Notes: generated by a model not told the origin, from the sequence alone. Positions 34,363 through 43,730 are shown, counted from the first letter of the stretch. The stretch is 64,000 nucleotides of DNA from Candidatus Endomicrobiellum cubanum (GCA_031269735.1 JAISYS010000042.1:62001-126000), one strand, 5' to 3'. Numbers and translations: made by a program.

Positions 34363-34919
34363 AACAACCTACTTTGTAAAGATAAGGCATAATTCCCCAA
34401 TCTCTCTCTTAAACGCTTCTTAACCTGATTTATTATCCTATTTTCTCCTTTATAATGTGATAACGCATAAAAAATAGCATGGTCAGGCACGACTATATTG
34501 ACATCTATGATATCACCTAAAATATTCAATCCATGAAATATAGCTACCATGTGCCCAAATAGTGAATCGTTATTAGCCACAACATTATTGATTCTTGCAA
34601 GAATCACTTTTGGTGTATACTTAATTATGGCATCATCACTTACTAACTTTACATATCCAAGTTTTGATATATCAAAATTATAGTACAAGGACTCACGTAT
34701 AAAATACTCCATTGTAATATAATGCTTCTCAAAAACATTACCATAAAGTCGTATAGTATCTAATCCCCTGTAATGTTTGTACCTGTTAATAAAATATAAA
34801 CACTCTTCTTTAGTTTTGAATTTACGATACTTTGGATACGGATATATGCAAATTATTTTTTCTACATCTTCCCATCTATCATAGATACCAGAAAATGAAG
34901 AAGCTACTATTGCATACAT
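34359..34919 (-). CDS. RNase H1-like protein: hybrid-binding (viroplasmin) domain plus degenerate RNase H domain
   Basis: 186 residues from MYAIVAS, chosen because AGGAG sits 5 bases upstream; the track start is 17 codons earlier. YAIVASSFSGIYDRWEDV followed by YPYPKYRKFKTKEECLYFI is the RNase H1 hybrid-binding domain, known to hold RNA/DNA duplex. The C-terminal part (SLFGHMVAIFHGL, NIVVPDHAIFYAL) follows the RNase H layout. However, the AEL Glu is replaced (GHM) and the first acidic strand is unclear, so cleavage looks lost. It may bind rather than cut R-loops. Confidence 0.65.
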   Translation of the reverse strand: MYAIVASSFSGIYDRWEDVEKIICIYPYPKYRKFKTKEECLYFINRYKHYRGLDTIRLYGNVFEKHYITMEYFIRESLYYNFDISKLGYVKLVSDDAIIKYTPKVILARINNVVANNDSLFGHMVAIFHGLNILGDIIDVNIVVPDHAIFYALSHYKGENRIINQVKKRLRERLGNYALSLQSRLL

Positions 34920-34944
34920 AATTACTCCTTTTAACATTTCATCC

Positions 34945-35466
34945 TTATGATTGACTAAGACACTCAACAATTTCTTCTATGACGTATTGCGTTTTTGGCA
35001 GTATGCGATTAAGAGGGTAAAATTTCAGTAATACATTCGTGGCTGTTTCGATTGTTTTTATATCTAATTTATTAAAAAGAAACAGAATATCCTCTCTGTC
35101 CTTTTCTCCATACCGAGCGGACATCATTTTCATAGCAAGTAAATATTCAGCAGATACCGTTTGAATACGTAAACTGCCGAATGACATGAAGCTCTCCAAT
35201 GTGGCATTCTGTTCAACAAAACCTTTTACTCCATCATTCAGCCAATTTTCTGGCAACTTCTCTTGTTCTGCAATATCTCTTGCAATACTGTTGATTACGT
35301 CTTTAGGTTCATACAGTGCATCAATGTTTTTTGTCATATCTCTCGCTCCATGGACAAGGCACATCGCCGCCCCACCTGTGAGCAAAATTTCGCCGCATAA
35401 TCCTTGTTCACCAAGCCTATCTGCAATCTGCTTTAGATACCGTAACATTTGGTCTTTAGTCAGCAT
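34945..35466 (-). CDS. Nucleotidyltransferase-like (DUF6036-type) protein
   Basis: 173 residues. LLTGGAAMCLVHGARDMTKNIDALYEP is the nucleotidyltransferase fold core (GG-x-A then R..T.DiD). The first Asp of the DxD pair is Asn (KNID), so transfer activity may be reduced. Later IQTVSAEYLLAMKMMSARYGEKDREDI is typical of the family, where it often reads 'a..e.ll..Kl.A...r.kD..Di'. This gene and its partner are far richer in GC (57% in one counted 60-base sample) than the surroundings, a sign of recent acquisition. Probable toxin-antitoxin type module. Confidence 0.72.
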   Translation of the reverse strand: MLTKDQMLRYLKQIADRLGEQGLCGEILLTGGAAMCLVHGARDMTKNIDALYEPKDVINSIARDIAEQEKLPENWLNDGVKGFVEQNATLESFMSFGSLRIQTVSAEYLLAMKMMSARYGEKDREDILFLFNKLDIKTIETATNVLLKFYPLNRILPKTQYVIEEIVECLSQS

Positions 35467-35475
35467 CATATCCCT

Positions 35476-35841
35476 CTAAATTCGTACAAGCACATTTTCA
35501 TCAACAAATAAATTACGATGTTTAAACTCTGATGGTGATTTATACATAAATAGCAAGCGCAGATTTCCTCTGGCTTTGCAGGCAAAATAAGGTTCATCAC
35601 CTGGCAAATAGCAACGACGCTCAAATGTCCAACGCGGCGGTACAAATCCGTAGTCATTAGCGAGTTTATGTGCTGTTGCTGCTAAAAATGGCACAAGCTC
35701 CGCTTTACTCATTTGCTCAGGATGGGAGCTTAGCATCTCACCTTTTGGTGTTTTATAAAACTCGTCAAGAAAATCACCAAGCAGTAAATAAAAATCCTCA
35801 CCGTCATTTACTCTGAGCGAAACATTGTGTATATTGTTCAT
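35476..35841 (-). CDS. Partner protein of the nucleotidyltransferase-like gene
   Basis: 121 residues, GC-rich like its partner (52% in a counted sample). PPRWTFERRCYLPGDEPYFACKARG forms the conserved-looking core, and the end NLFVDENVLVRI abuts the next gene. I recognise this as the small gene that accompanies DUF6036-type nucleotidyltransferases, from memory. No catalytic motif is visible. The ribosome site is weak and the start could be TTG or ATG. Confidence 0.55.
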   Translation of the reverse strand: MNNIHNVSLRVNDGEDFYLLLGDFLDEFYKTPKGEMLSSHPEQMSKAELVPFLAATAHKLANDYGFVPPRWTFERRCYLPGDEPYFACKARGNLRLLFMYKSPSEFKHRNLFVDENVLVRI

Positions 35842-35883
35842 CAAAATATATAAACCACTTATCCTTTCTATTAAATTGTTTGT

Positions 35884-36106
35884 CTACTCCTTATTTGTAT
35901 TGTTTGACTTTCTTGATGGCAAGTAGTAATAAAATAGATAAACAGCTGGTACTGTAATAGCAGGGACGCCAAGAGTTATATACCATGGTATAGAGGCCCC
36001 AAAACAAAACATCGCAATACCTACACACACAAACCATAAAAATGTCGCACCAGGAAAAAATAACAATTAATGAAAATAACAATGAATAAGATTTATCTTG
36101 ACTCAA
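35884..36106 (-). pseudogene. Small membrane protein with a frameshift at a T6 run
   Basis: The track gives two ORFs (71 and 60 residues) in different frames. Read separately neither is natural. Joined at the run of six T in GTTATTTTTTCC (minus strand; plus 36055-36060), they form one coherent small protein: MSQDKSYSLLFSLIVIF, then FPGATFLWFVCVGIAMF, ending in a basic tail (PSRKSNNTNKE). This protein has two to three membrane helices. The TTG start overlaps the RibA-like stop (TTGA). Programmed slippage, a real mutation or a sequencing error could explain it. Confidence 0.55.
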
Positions 36107-36768
36107 AAATCCACAGACTCCCTTCCCATAAGATATTTCTTATAATAGTTCCTACTCTCTACACAAAATGAAGTTTTAATTATTGGAGTATCTGTTAGCT
36201 TAAAAACACCGTCACAACTTTCAAATCCATTACTAGAGTATTTCATTAAGTCAATTTCTTTAATATCTAAATCATACAAAATGCGCAATCCAATATCCTC
36301 TTCACGTAAATATAAAAGTAGTCCACGTCCAGTAGATTCAATTTTCTCTAATATAGCACCTAATTTTTTATGGCAACCACACTTCACAGAGTGAAAGATA
36401 TCTCCAAACAAGCATTCTGCATGTGTATATACTGGAAGAGGCTCATCACTGTAAATATCCCCTTTAAATATAACTAAATGCTCATTATTGCCTATACGAT
36501 GACATATAGCTTTAAAATTACCATATTCTGTCGGTAAATTTATTATTTCAGGATGTACTTTTTCTCCATGTGCTATCCTAATTTTACTCCTATATCTCAC
36601 TCTTGCGTTTGCTGCAAACTTCTCAGTAACTGATCCCGCGAGCACACAGCTTTGTATATAATCATTCATTAACCCTATTATAAGCTCACTCGAAATCATT
36701 TTCTGTTCATAAAGACCTAGTAAATACTCATAATATCTATCCAAATGCTCTAGGACTATTGTCTCCAT
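36103..36768 (-). CDS. GTP cyclohydrolase II-like (RibA) protein, divergent
   Basis: 221 residues resembling RibA, which opens GTP at the start of riboflavin synthesis. The zinc set is intact: HAECLFGDIFHSVKCGC matches HSECLTGDvFgS.rCDC. NLPTEYGNFKA and GRGLLLYLREEDIGL are also in place. In typical RibA the last segment reads EGRGIGL with catalytic Tyr and Arg; here REEDIGL lacks the GRG. The C-terminal TNNP/K region is not recognisable. The enzyme may therefore use another substrate or be inactive. It is isolated from any riboflavin gene. Confidence 0.7.
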   Translation of the reverse strand: METIVLEHLDRYYEYLLGLYEQKMISSELIIGLMNDYIQSCVLAGSVTEKFAANARVRYRSKIRIAHGEKVHPEIINLPTEYGNFKAICHRIGNNEHLVIFKGDIYSDEPLPVYTHAECLFGDIFHSVKCGCHKKLGAILEKIESTGRGLLLYLREEDIGLRILYDLDIKEIDLMKYSSNGFESCDGVFKLTDTPIIKTSFCVESRNYYKKYLMGRESVDF

Positions 36769-36794
36769 TTTCTCCCCTTCTCACTTTCTGCATC

Positions 36795-38498
36795 TCACAC
36801 ATGCTCTTTCTTTTCTTTTAACTTGAATTTACCAACAGTTTCATCCAATTCAGTAGATTGTCCTGATAATTCCTCAGAAGAGGCAGCTAGCTCTTGCGCA
36901 GTTGCACTGTTTTGCTGTACAACCTGTGATACTTGTTCAATACCAACATTTACATCGATTATTGAAGTATTCTGCTTTACTGAAGACTCTTGTAATTTTT
37001 TAAGTTGTTCAGCACTCTTTTTAGTTGCTTCCACAACTACACGTAACCCATCACTAACTTTACTTACTAAATCATTTCCTTCTTTGACACTAATTAAATT
37101 ATTCTCAGTTAAAAATGCTGTCTCTTTTGAAGCTTCCGCAGATTTTGACGCTAAACTTCTAACCTCATCTGCTACTACAGCAAAACCTTTACCATGTTGA
37201 CCTGCTCTAGCAGCCTCTACTGCTGCATTTAACGCTAAGATATTAGTTTGAAAAGCTATATCATCTATCACTTTTGTAGTCTTAGAAATATTCTTAGACT
37301 TATCATCTATAACATGCATAGCCTCTAACATTTTATTCATTTGCTCCATAACAGTATTTATAATCTGTTCAGCGCTAATAACCTCTTCAAAAGCCTCAGT
37401 TGCCACAACTGCATTCTCTTTAGCCATTTCTTCTATCTCCTGCATAACAGATTGAATTTCTTCAATTGATGCAGACTGTTCTGAGGCTCCTTGTGCCAAA
37501 TTTTGAGAACCTGCAGATATCTGTTGGGAGCCAGTAGCTACTTGCCAGGCAGCCTCATTAATATTAACTAAGGCACCATTTAAGTCACTCTGCATTTTCT
37601 GCAAAGAATTACCTAAAACATCTTCTGACCCCAACGATACCACATCGAATACAAAGTCACCGTTAGAAACCCTAACCAAATATTCACCGATTTCACGTAT
37701 ACGCTCAATCATATGTCTTAAACTGACCATGCTTACACCGAACTCATCTTTATATGCTGAATATCTGATAATATTTTTCCTTAACTCAGTATCAGTTTCC
37801 AATTTACCAGTATCAGCTACTTGGTCTAATAAAGCTTTAATGTAACTTATAGGTCTAACAATCGACCTAGCTAAAAATAACACCAAAAAGATTGAAATTG
37901 CTACTACTACAATAGTAACTACTACTAAGATTGTACTGTGTGTTTTATACAACTTAGCATTATCCTCATTCTGAACTTTAGCTATATCTAAATTTAAGTT
38001 AAAAGAAGCATCTAAGTAATCCGATAAACCAGAACCAGCACTGTCTACTTCTAAAATAGCATCTGCTATTGCAACCTCATCTCTGCTTTCGATAGCATAT
38101 AAAGCGGCTTCTTTTATACTATTAAAAGCAGTATAATCTCTTTCCAAATTTCCATAAATAGATAGCTCTTCCGAATTTGACAAAAGTTCATAATACCTCT
38201 TTAGGGCATCCTCGAAATCTGCTTCTTTTTCTCGCAAACTTTCAATTTCTCCTAATGCAAATTCATTGTCTACATCGTAAAAAAGTGCTATATTATTGAT
38301 ACAAATACGTTGCACTCCTAATCTATCGTACATTATAGACAGATAATCTAAGGACACCACATTCTCTGCATACATCACATTGTTCTCAGTTTGTAATTCA
38401 TGCATACTGTATATACCAATTGCACTAATTACTATACTCAACACCATTATGATTATGAAACTTACTAATAACTTTGTTCTAACTTTGAAATTTCTCAT
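36795..38498 (-). CDS. Methyl-accepting chemotaxis protein
   Basis: 567 residues. TM1 at about 10-30, a helical periplasmic-type sensor (four-helix bundle, about 35-185), TM2 at about 187-207 ([20 protein letters not shown]), a HAMP domain, then the cytoplasmic signalling hairpin with the conserved tip [19 protein letters not shown] and [10 protein letters not shown]. It would feed the host CheA/CheW array, so the host is presumably motile or at least chemosensory. Start [11 protein letters not shown] chosen over the track ATG five codons upstream. It overlaps the RNase HI gene by 20 bases. No other chemotaxis gene is nearby, so the element would rewire host behaviour alone. Confidence 0.93.
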   Translation of the reverse strand: MRNFKVRTKLLVSFIIIMVLSIVISAIGIYSMHELQTENNVMYAENVVSLDYLSIMYDRLGVQRICINNIALFYDVDNEFALGEIESLREKEADFEDALKRYYELLSNSEELSIYGNLERDYTAFNSIKEAALYAIESRDEVAIADAILEVDSAGSGLSDYLDASFNLNLDIAKVQNEDNAKLYKTHSTILVVVTIVVVAISIFLVLFLARSIVRPISYIKALLDQVADTGKLETDTELRKNIIRYSAYKDEFGVSMVSLRHMIERIREIGEYLVRVSNGDFVFDVVSLGSEDVLGNSLQKMQSDLNGALVNINEAAWQVATGSQQISAGSQNLAQGASEQSASIEEIQSVMQEIEEMAKENAVVATEAFEEVISAEQIINTVMEQMNKMLEAMHVIDDKSKNISKTTKVIDDIAFQTNILALNAAVEAARAGQHGKGFAVVADEVRSLASKSAEASKETAFLTENNLISVKEGNDLVSKVSDGLRVVVEATKKSAEQLKKLQESSVKQNTSIIDVNVGIEQVSQVVQQNSATAQELAASSEELSGQSTELDETVGKFKLKEKKEHV

Positions 38499-38925
38499 TA
38501 AAATCTCTTTCATGTAAACTTAATAGTACAGAACTAGTAATATCACAAAACTTATTTGGATTATGTTCGTTCTGATGTGCTTCGATATACTTACAAGTAA
38601 TATTTCTACCCTTTATTAACTCAAGTATCAATTTCCAAATATCATAATATTTTACATTCATATTTGACATTTTACTTGAATTAAATCTGTTAAACTGTGT
38701 TACTAATACTTTTGCATCACTATATACAATCAAATCTTGAACATCCCATTTACTGACAGCATGATTTATAGCTTGCCAAATACCTAACAATTCTCCTTCT
38801 GTTAATGATTTCACATGCTCATATTCTCCAGTTATCATATCTAAATAATAAGAGTCTGTAATAAATAACGTAGTTGCGACTGCCAACCCATTTTTAATCC
38901 CACTGTCAGTATAAGCATATATCAT
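38479..38925 (-). CDS. RNase HI-like ribonuclease
   Basis: 148 residues with the full RNase H set: AYTDSG (first Asp), [13 protein letters not shown] (Glu), [11 protein letters not shown] (second Asp), and [16 protein letters not shown] (His and final Asp). It should cut RNA in RNA/DNA hybrids, such as Okazaki primers or R-loops. It is the only one of the three RNase H-fold proteins here whose active site looks complete. The stop lies within the start region of the chemotaxis receptor gene. Confidence 0.85.
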   Translation of the reverse strand: MIYAYTDSGIKNGLAVATTLFITDSYYLDMITGEYEHVKSLTEGELLGIWQAINHAVSKWDVQDLIVYSDAKVLVTQFNRFNSSKMSNMNVKYYDIWKLILELIKGRNITCKYIEAHQNEHNPNKFCDITSSVLLSLHERDFNEKFQS

Positions 38926-39302
38926 GCAGAAAGTCCTTGCTCCGTATATCTTTTCATGGCTCTAATAACTTCACTGGCTAAATCTTTGAATTCAAATGTA
39001 TTTGGACATTCTTTCAAAAACTTAAAAGCTATTTTCTTAGCTCCTTCTAACGAACCACTAACTTTGACGAAATAATCAAATACTTCATACCCTGACATAC
39101 ACTTCAGATGTATTTTAAAGACATTTACAGTATCATAGTAATTCAATAACACTTGTATTTCTTCTTCATCTACTTCTATGCCAACAAGTATTTTACCAGT
39201 ATCATGGTCTACAGTAATGACATGTGCTTCAGTCCCTGCTTCAACTTCATTGAAATCGTCCAAAAACATTAAATGTAATCCTTCTCTGAATGATTGAAGC
39301 AT
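38922..39302 (-). CDS. Hypothetical protein between polymerase and RNase HI genes
   Basis: 126 residues from MLQSFREGLH; GGTGA precedes this ATG by 5 bases, while the GTG in the track lacks a site. Acidic, alpha/beta, no motif recognised. Its position between the short DNA polymerase and RNase HI genes suggests a replication role but nothing in the sequence shows it. Confidence 0.5.
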   Translation of the reverse strand: MLQSFREGLHLMFLDDFNEVEAGTEAHVITVDHDTGKILVGIEVDEEEIQVLLNYYDTVNVFKIHLKCMSGYEVFDYFVKVSGSLEGAKKIAFKFLKECPNTFEFKDLASEVIRAMKRYTEQGLSA

Positions 39303-39314
39303 ATCACTCACCAG

Positions 39315-40583
39315 CTATTCCGTTAGTTTCCTACCAATGTGCAAATCAGAACCTATTGGTAACCAACCCTCTACCTCATATGCTACACACTCCTTTAATA
39401 ATCCAGCATAATAATCAACTTTATCCTCCGGTACATAAAAACAACCCTCATCATGTTTGTAATAATTTATCTTGCCTTCACTGCCTAAAACCTTTTTAGC
39501 ATTATACACAGAGAAACACATCAACTCTGAAGCAGTAGTCTGTATTGGATTATTTACACCACACCTAACTAAATGTTCGAACCAACCTGTACCATTCTTT
39601 TTATATTTATTTGTCTCTTCAGGTTTTACAGGTGTACCAAATATACCATAAAATGTATCCGCTCCACTTTTTACTCGCTCTCTAACGTTACGTTCCAATG
39701 CTAACCTTAAAGGATGCCTTACTATCTTTTCGGTGTATGAGGGCCCTAATTCATAATCTATACTAGCTAAATTACTAGACCCATAATTTCCAGCCAATGC
39801 TAATGTCTTTAATTTATCTCTCTTATTTTTCACCTCCTCGTTTATATCAAATTTAGCAGCATCTTTACCTAATGTAATGTAATGTAACAAACCATAATAA
39901 GCATCATCATACATTTTTATTAAATGTATTATGTCTTCATCTCTGATAAAAGCTGAATACGTAATTCTAGGTTCTATTTGACTAGAATCACACGAAATCA
40001 TAGTATAGCCTTCTGGGGCTGTATAAATATCTAAAAGACTACTCGCTACATTTTGTAAACTTGGAGAGCTAGCTGAAATCCTAGATGTGGCTAACAGCGA
40101 CCATAATGGATGTGCAATAACCATTCTATGCTTATCGCACGATTCTGCTACACTAACTGGTAATTCTTTATATTGACCGAGATATGAAACAAGTTGAGAC
40201 CATTCTTTCATTTTTTGGAACAGTCTAAGAAACTCTTTGGCATCTTCATTAATAGATACATCAGCTATTAAAGATGCTACTATCTCTTTTTCTATCGAAA
40301 ATCTCTGCCCACTGTCATCAGCTTGCAACTTATATGAGGGTACATTAAATCTCTGCACTAAAAGTTGCATAATTCTATTTCTATCCGTTATTTTCAAATA
40401 TGGGTCGCCTGTTAAAGAAATCCATTGCTTTCTATTTTTATGAATGTTTAAGAGCAAATCTGCTTCATGCCCTAAAATAAGATATAAATCGAAAAAGCAA
40501 CCAAACGTATCAGTTTCTTGTTGTAAGATACTTCTAACTTCAGCGGGGGTTAAGGGTAACTTTTTATCTGTAATTTTAATCAT
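39315..40583 (-). CDS. Second family A DNA polymerase, short form without exonuclease domain
   Basis: 422 residues that cover mainly the palm and fingers. Motif A is SCDSSQIEPRITY (D-x-SQIE-x-R), motif B KRDKLKTLALAGNYGSS (R, K and YG preserved, the usual Phe replaced), motif C KHDEGCFYVP (HDE). SRISASSPSLQNVAS, the 'tGRlss..PnlQn' segment, lies just before motif A. No 3'-5' or 5'-3' nuclease domain. It differs clearly from the 1060-residue polymerase at 58.8-62.0 kb. Roles such as primer extension, repair or lesion bypass are guesses. Its stop is 13 bases before the next gene. Confidence 0.85.
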   Translation of the reverse strand: MIKITDKKLPLTPAEVRSILQQETDTFGCFFDLYLILGHEADLLLNIHKNRKQWISLTGDPYLKITDRNRIMQLLVQRFNVPSYKLQADDSGQRFSIEKEIVASLIADVSINEDAKEFLRLFQKMKEWSQLVSYLGQYKELPVSVAESCDKHRMVIAHPLWSLLATSRISASSPSLQNVASSLLDIYTAPEGYTMISCDSSQIEPRITYSAFIRDEDIIHLIKMYDDAYYGLLHYITLGKDAAKFDINEEVKNKRDKLKTLALAGNYGSSNLASIDYELGPSYTEKIVRHPLRLALERNVRERVKSGADTFYGIFGTPVKPEETNKYKKNGTGWFEHLVRCGVNNPIQTTASELMCFSVYNAKKVLGSEGKINYYKHDEGCFYVPEDKVDYYAGLLKECVAYEVEGWLPIGSDLHIGRKLTE

Positions 40584-43315
40584 ACTGTCACCTCATAATT
40601 ATATCCAGACTGGTCACATACAACATATTTACGCCCTCTAATCATTTTTACAGGATAACCTCTTTCTTCAAAAGATGCTATTTCAGTATAAGGTAATTCT
40701 CCAAATTCTGATGTATAAAATGTTTTACCCCCATTAGTTATAGTTATTAACTTATCTATATTTACATTTTGAGGTAAACTAGGAATAACCTCAGAGAAGA
40801 ATAAATCATCAGCATCAAATCCTTTGAATTGAATAAAGCCAGAAACTTCTCTATTCCATATTTCTAAATCTACAACGCTCTTGAAATCTTCATTACTAAC
40901 TAATCTAAACTCCCCTATTCTAAATGAGTGTGTTGTAGGCTCTATAGTATCAACATTATTATCATTTTGCTTTAATCCTTCATATAAATAATGCAGGGGG
41001 TGAGTTACCGCTATAAACTCTTTATCTTTCGGATAATACTTCAACTCTTCATACGCTTTTGTAACATAATATAACAACGTTGTTTTCTCTGCGTAACTAT
41101 CCCCTATTTGACGATAAATTAAACTTTTAGCCCCTACTAAATAAGTCCAATACACAAAATTTTGAGATATATCTCCCCTTTTAATCAAGGTGTCTTGTAA
41201 AGGCGTAGGCTCCCACACAGCAGCTAAAGATGTCTCCGGAATCTGATGCATGCCATGCGGTATGATATACTCAGGCGTAACAGTCGCATTTACATAAAAT
41301 CTACGCCATTCCTCGTTACCTGGATACATATTGGTACTTGCTAATGATACAATATCCTCTACATACTCCGTAACAAGCCTGTTCATATTCTGTACGACAG
41401 ATACTTCCTCACTTATTGTACCGCCACCCATCTCATCCGGAAATTTAGCATATCCTTTCGTTATAATGTCAAAAAGGGCTGTGTAAGCCCATATCTTGGA
41501 TGAGTTAATATAAGCTTGTTGTAATCTATTTCCTACAACGTTAAGTTCAACTTCTTCTATAAATCTAGCTTTATATTTTTCTATAATAGTAGCCACTGCA
41601 TCCCGTTTAACTAGCATAAACGAACAAGCAATATGCCGTTTAGCTTTAATCCCACCTAACTCCCTTGCTATCTTAGTAATATATATAATCTCTTGAGCTT
41701 GCTGAGCTTGCTGTATACGGTATAAGGATAAATCCTTGTAATATCCGTTAACTTTATTATCCAATTTTTTAAGTTTAATCCTTAAAAATTTATCTTCTAA
41801 ATTAAAAGATAAAATTTCTTGATTTTCCTTTATATCTCTAACAGTACGATAAATATCACTAGCAGAAATCTTAAATATTCTATTAACAGCCAGCAATGCT
41901 TTATAATACTGACTACTATCCACCATTAAATCTACTTTCTGCCCTTCATCTACATTATCAATATTAATATCTCCATTAAGAATGGCTTCAATGTCCTCTA
42001 GCTTCTCGGTCTTCTCTCCAGAAAAATCATCTCCTCTAAGGTAAGCGTTAATATCATTATCATCAATTGTAGATAAATTTCCATCTACCCCGTCTGATAA
42101 AACTTCTTTTGTTTTTGGTTTCCATGTATTATTTATCTTAGACAAGGCCACGTAAGGCGAACACCCACTTCTAGTTAAAGCTAGGTAACTAGAAACCTCA
42201 TAATTAGATTCCATTTTACTAAGTATTAAATTCGTGCATGCTTTTAATAATAAATCATTTTTAAGCAGTCTCCAATTTGAAATATTCCAATATTGAGGAT
42301 GCACAACAAAGCTAGCTATATCCCCTGTTATATAAAAGGAAATCACTTCTTGCTTGCCAATATATAATACTGTACTGGAATACTGTATAAAACAAGCATC
42401 AGTTTGAATGTTATAAACTTCTTGCGTACTGACCTTACGAATGTCTATAACTGATACTTCATCTTCCCCTAAAGACATACGAATATCATTCAAAATGGCA
42501 TCACTCACAACCGGACGATAACCTTTACCCTTTAATGTCTCTTCTAGTAAAAACTCATTATGCTTAGTTATAAAACACAAATCTGTTTCATACGCTCTAA
42601 GAGTGTCTAACTGTTCTGGATTTACAATTGGTGCACCTAAATAAGTATTTCTTTCCTTTTTCTCTTTAGATATATATCTTAAGTTTAACCCGTCAATACC
42701 CCAACTAAAATAGAAATCAACTAGCTCTAACGGACTAAAATTCTCACTCAATCCTTTACTTAAACACCAGGCTACTAATTTCTTAAATTTATCAAAAGAC
42801 ATTCTTCTTCTATCAGCAATAATAGAAAAATATTCGGCATATTCAGGATTACTAAATTCAGAATATTCAAATAAGGCATTTGGATGCACAAAATAATTCA
42901 AAGGTAAATAATCATCTGCTAATCTTACTGTTTTTAGTGTGTTCAAATACTTTATAAAATCTTCTCTTTGAAAAATTGTGTACTTTGCCTCAGGGAATTT
43001 CATATAAATATCTTCTGCAGGTGTAATTCTACTTTGCAATTCTTCACGAGTTAATTCTCTGCCAATTTTATCCCACATTCTTTGCTCAACCTCTACACTC
43101 GGATTCCAAACTACAGAAGGTAAGTCACTTAACTTAACTCCATTTTTTCTAAAGTCATAAGGGAAATTACAAAGCTTCCAACCGCTGTTTATTAATTTAT
43201 CACATATAACATCGTTAATCAATGATTCTAAAAATAAGGGATAAATGTTTCCATCTTCTTCTAATTCTACTGCAAAAACTTTACTATTCCTAATAAAACA
43301 CTTATTAATATTCAT
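40580..43315 (-). CDS. Very large hypothetical protein (911 residues)
   Basis: No domain that I recognise. It is soluble, with mixed alpha/beta composition, an acidic Asp-rich stretch around residues 410-480 (DDNDINAYLRGDDF, GDINIDNVDEG) that looks like a linker, and a helical region with QQAQQAQ near 545. It ends in a beta-rich part. It lies between the WXG100-like genes plus hairpin and the short polymerase gene, whose start overlaps its stop (4 bases). A large structural or replication-complex protein is possible; no evidence favours either. Confidence 0.6.
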   Translation of the reverse strand: MNINKCFIRNSKVFAVELEEDGNIYPLFLESLINDVICDKLINSGWKLCNFPYDFRKNGVKLSDLPSVVWNPSVEVEQRMWDKIGRELTREELQSRITPAEDIYMKFPEAKYTIFQREDFIKYLNTLKTVRLADDYLPLNYFVHPNALFEYSEFSNPEYAEYFSIIADRRRMSFDKFKKLVAWCLSKGLSENFSPLELVDFYFSWGIDGLNLRYISKEKKERNTYLGAPIVNPEQLDTLRAYETDLCFITKHNEFLLEETLKGKGYRPVVSDAILNDIRMSLGEDEVSVIDIRKVSTQEVYNIQTDACFIQYSSTVLYIGKQEVISFYITGDIASFVVHPQYWNISNWRLLKNDLLLKACTNLILSKMESNYEVSSYLALTRSGCSPYVALSKINNTWKPKTKEVLSDGVDGNLSTIDDNDINAYLRGDDFSGEKTEKLEDIEAILNGDINIDNVDEGQKVDLMVDSSQYYKALLAVNRIFKISASDIYRTVRDIKENQEILSFNLEDKFLRIKLKKLDNKVNGYYKDLSLYRIQQAQQAQEIIYITKIARELGGIKAKRHIACSFMLVKRDAVATIIEKYKARFIEEVELNVVGNRLQQAYINSSKIWAYTALFDIITKGYAKFPDEMGGGTISEEVSVVQNMNRLVTEYVEDIVSLASTNMYPGNEEWRRFYVNATVTPEYIIPHGMHQIPETSLAAVWEPTPLQDTLIKRGDISQNFVYWTYLVGAKSLIYRQIGDSYAEKTTLLYYVTKAYEELKYYPKDKEFIAVTHPLHYLYEGLKQNDNNVDTIEPTTHSFRIGEFRLVSNEDFKSVVDLEIWNREVSGFIQFKGFDADDLFFSEVIPSLPQNVNIDKLITITNGGKTFYTSEFGELPYTEIASFEERGYPVKMIRGRKYVVCDQSGYNYEVTV

Positions 43316-43340
43316 AATGGATTAACTCCTTTTATTTGTT

Positions 43341-43370
43341 TGGCGTTGTGAGTGTAAACCCACAACGCCA
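43341..43370 (-). terminator. 10-bp GC-rich hairpin after the WXG100-like genes
   Basis: Arms TGGCGTTGTG and CACAACGCCA pair perfectly around ten bases, 15 bases after the second WXG100-like gene. On the minus strand AACAAATAAAAGGAG follows, so there is no T-run and the next ribosome site comes at once. Same arrangement as the hairpins at 5.8 and 28.8 kb. Confidence 0.55.
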
Positions 43371-43385
43371 TTGCACCTACTGTTG

Positions 43386-43730
43386 TTAGTTTCTACGAAG
43401 CCTAGCTTGCTCAATTGTTTCCACGTGAGCATTCGCCTTTTTGTTAGCCAGCGAAGCTATTGTTAAGCCCAACTTCTCTTCCAGCTTAACTTTAAGTTGC
43501 TCCATAATACGCTTATTTTCCTCTAAATGACGTTTAATGGCAGCATAAGAATTTACAATAGCTTCCCCTTCTCCACCTGCTGTCTGCGTCTCAGCTTCAT
43601 TCTGTAGAATATTAATATTACGAAGAATAGTTTGACTGTACTCCTCACTTTCTTCATAATAACGATTAACAGCTGTGGAAACGCCTTCCATTATTTCTTT
43701 GCTAAGTGCTTTTTGTCCCTTAAGAGCCAT
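43386..43730 (-). CDS. WXG100-like helical hairpin protein (putative secretion substrate) 2
   Basis: 114 residues forming two long helices around a Gly-rich turn (AGGEGEAIVNSYAAIKRHL), the layout of WXG100/ESX proteins, though the Trp of the WxG turn is absent. The C-terminal tail (ARLRRN) is basic. It directly follows the other helical-hairpin gene and is downstream of the EssC-like ATPase. Codon use is richer in GC than neighbours, suggesting high expression. Family assignment rests on fold pattern and context. Confidence 0.5.
   Translation of the reverse strand: MALKGQKALSKEIMEGVSTAVNRYYEESEEYSQTILRNINILQNEAETQTAGGEGEAIVNSYAAIKRHLEENKRIMEQLKVKLEEKLGLTIASLANKKANAHVETIEQARLRRN

Noticed and set aside
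35466-35657. 63-residue minus-strand ORF
   Set aside because: Out-of-frame shadow within the GC-rich nucleotidyltransferase partner gene.
40580-43315. RNA polymerase or tail protein reading of the 911-residue ORF
   Set aside because: No DxDGD, no repeat or tail motif seen; left as unknown.
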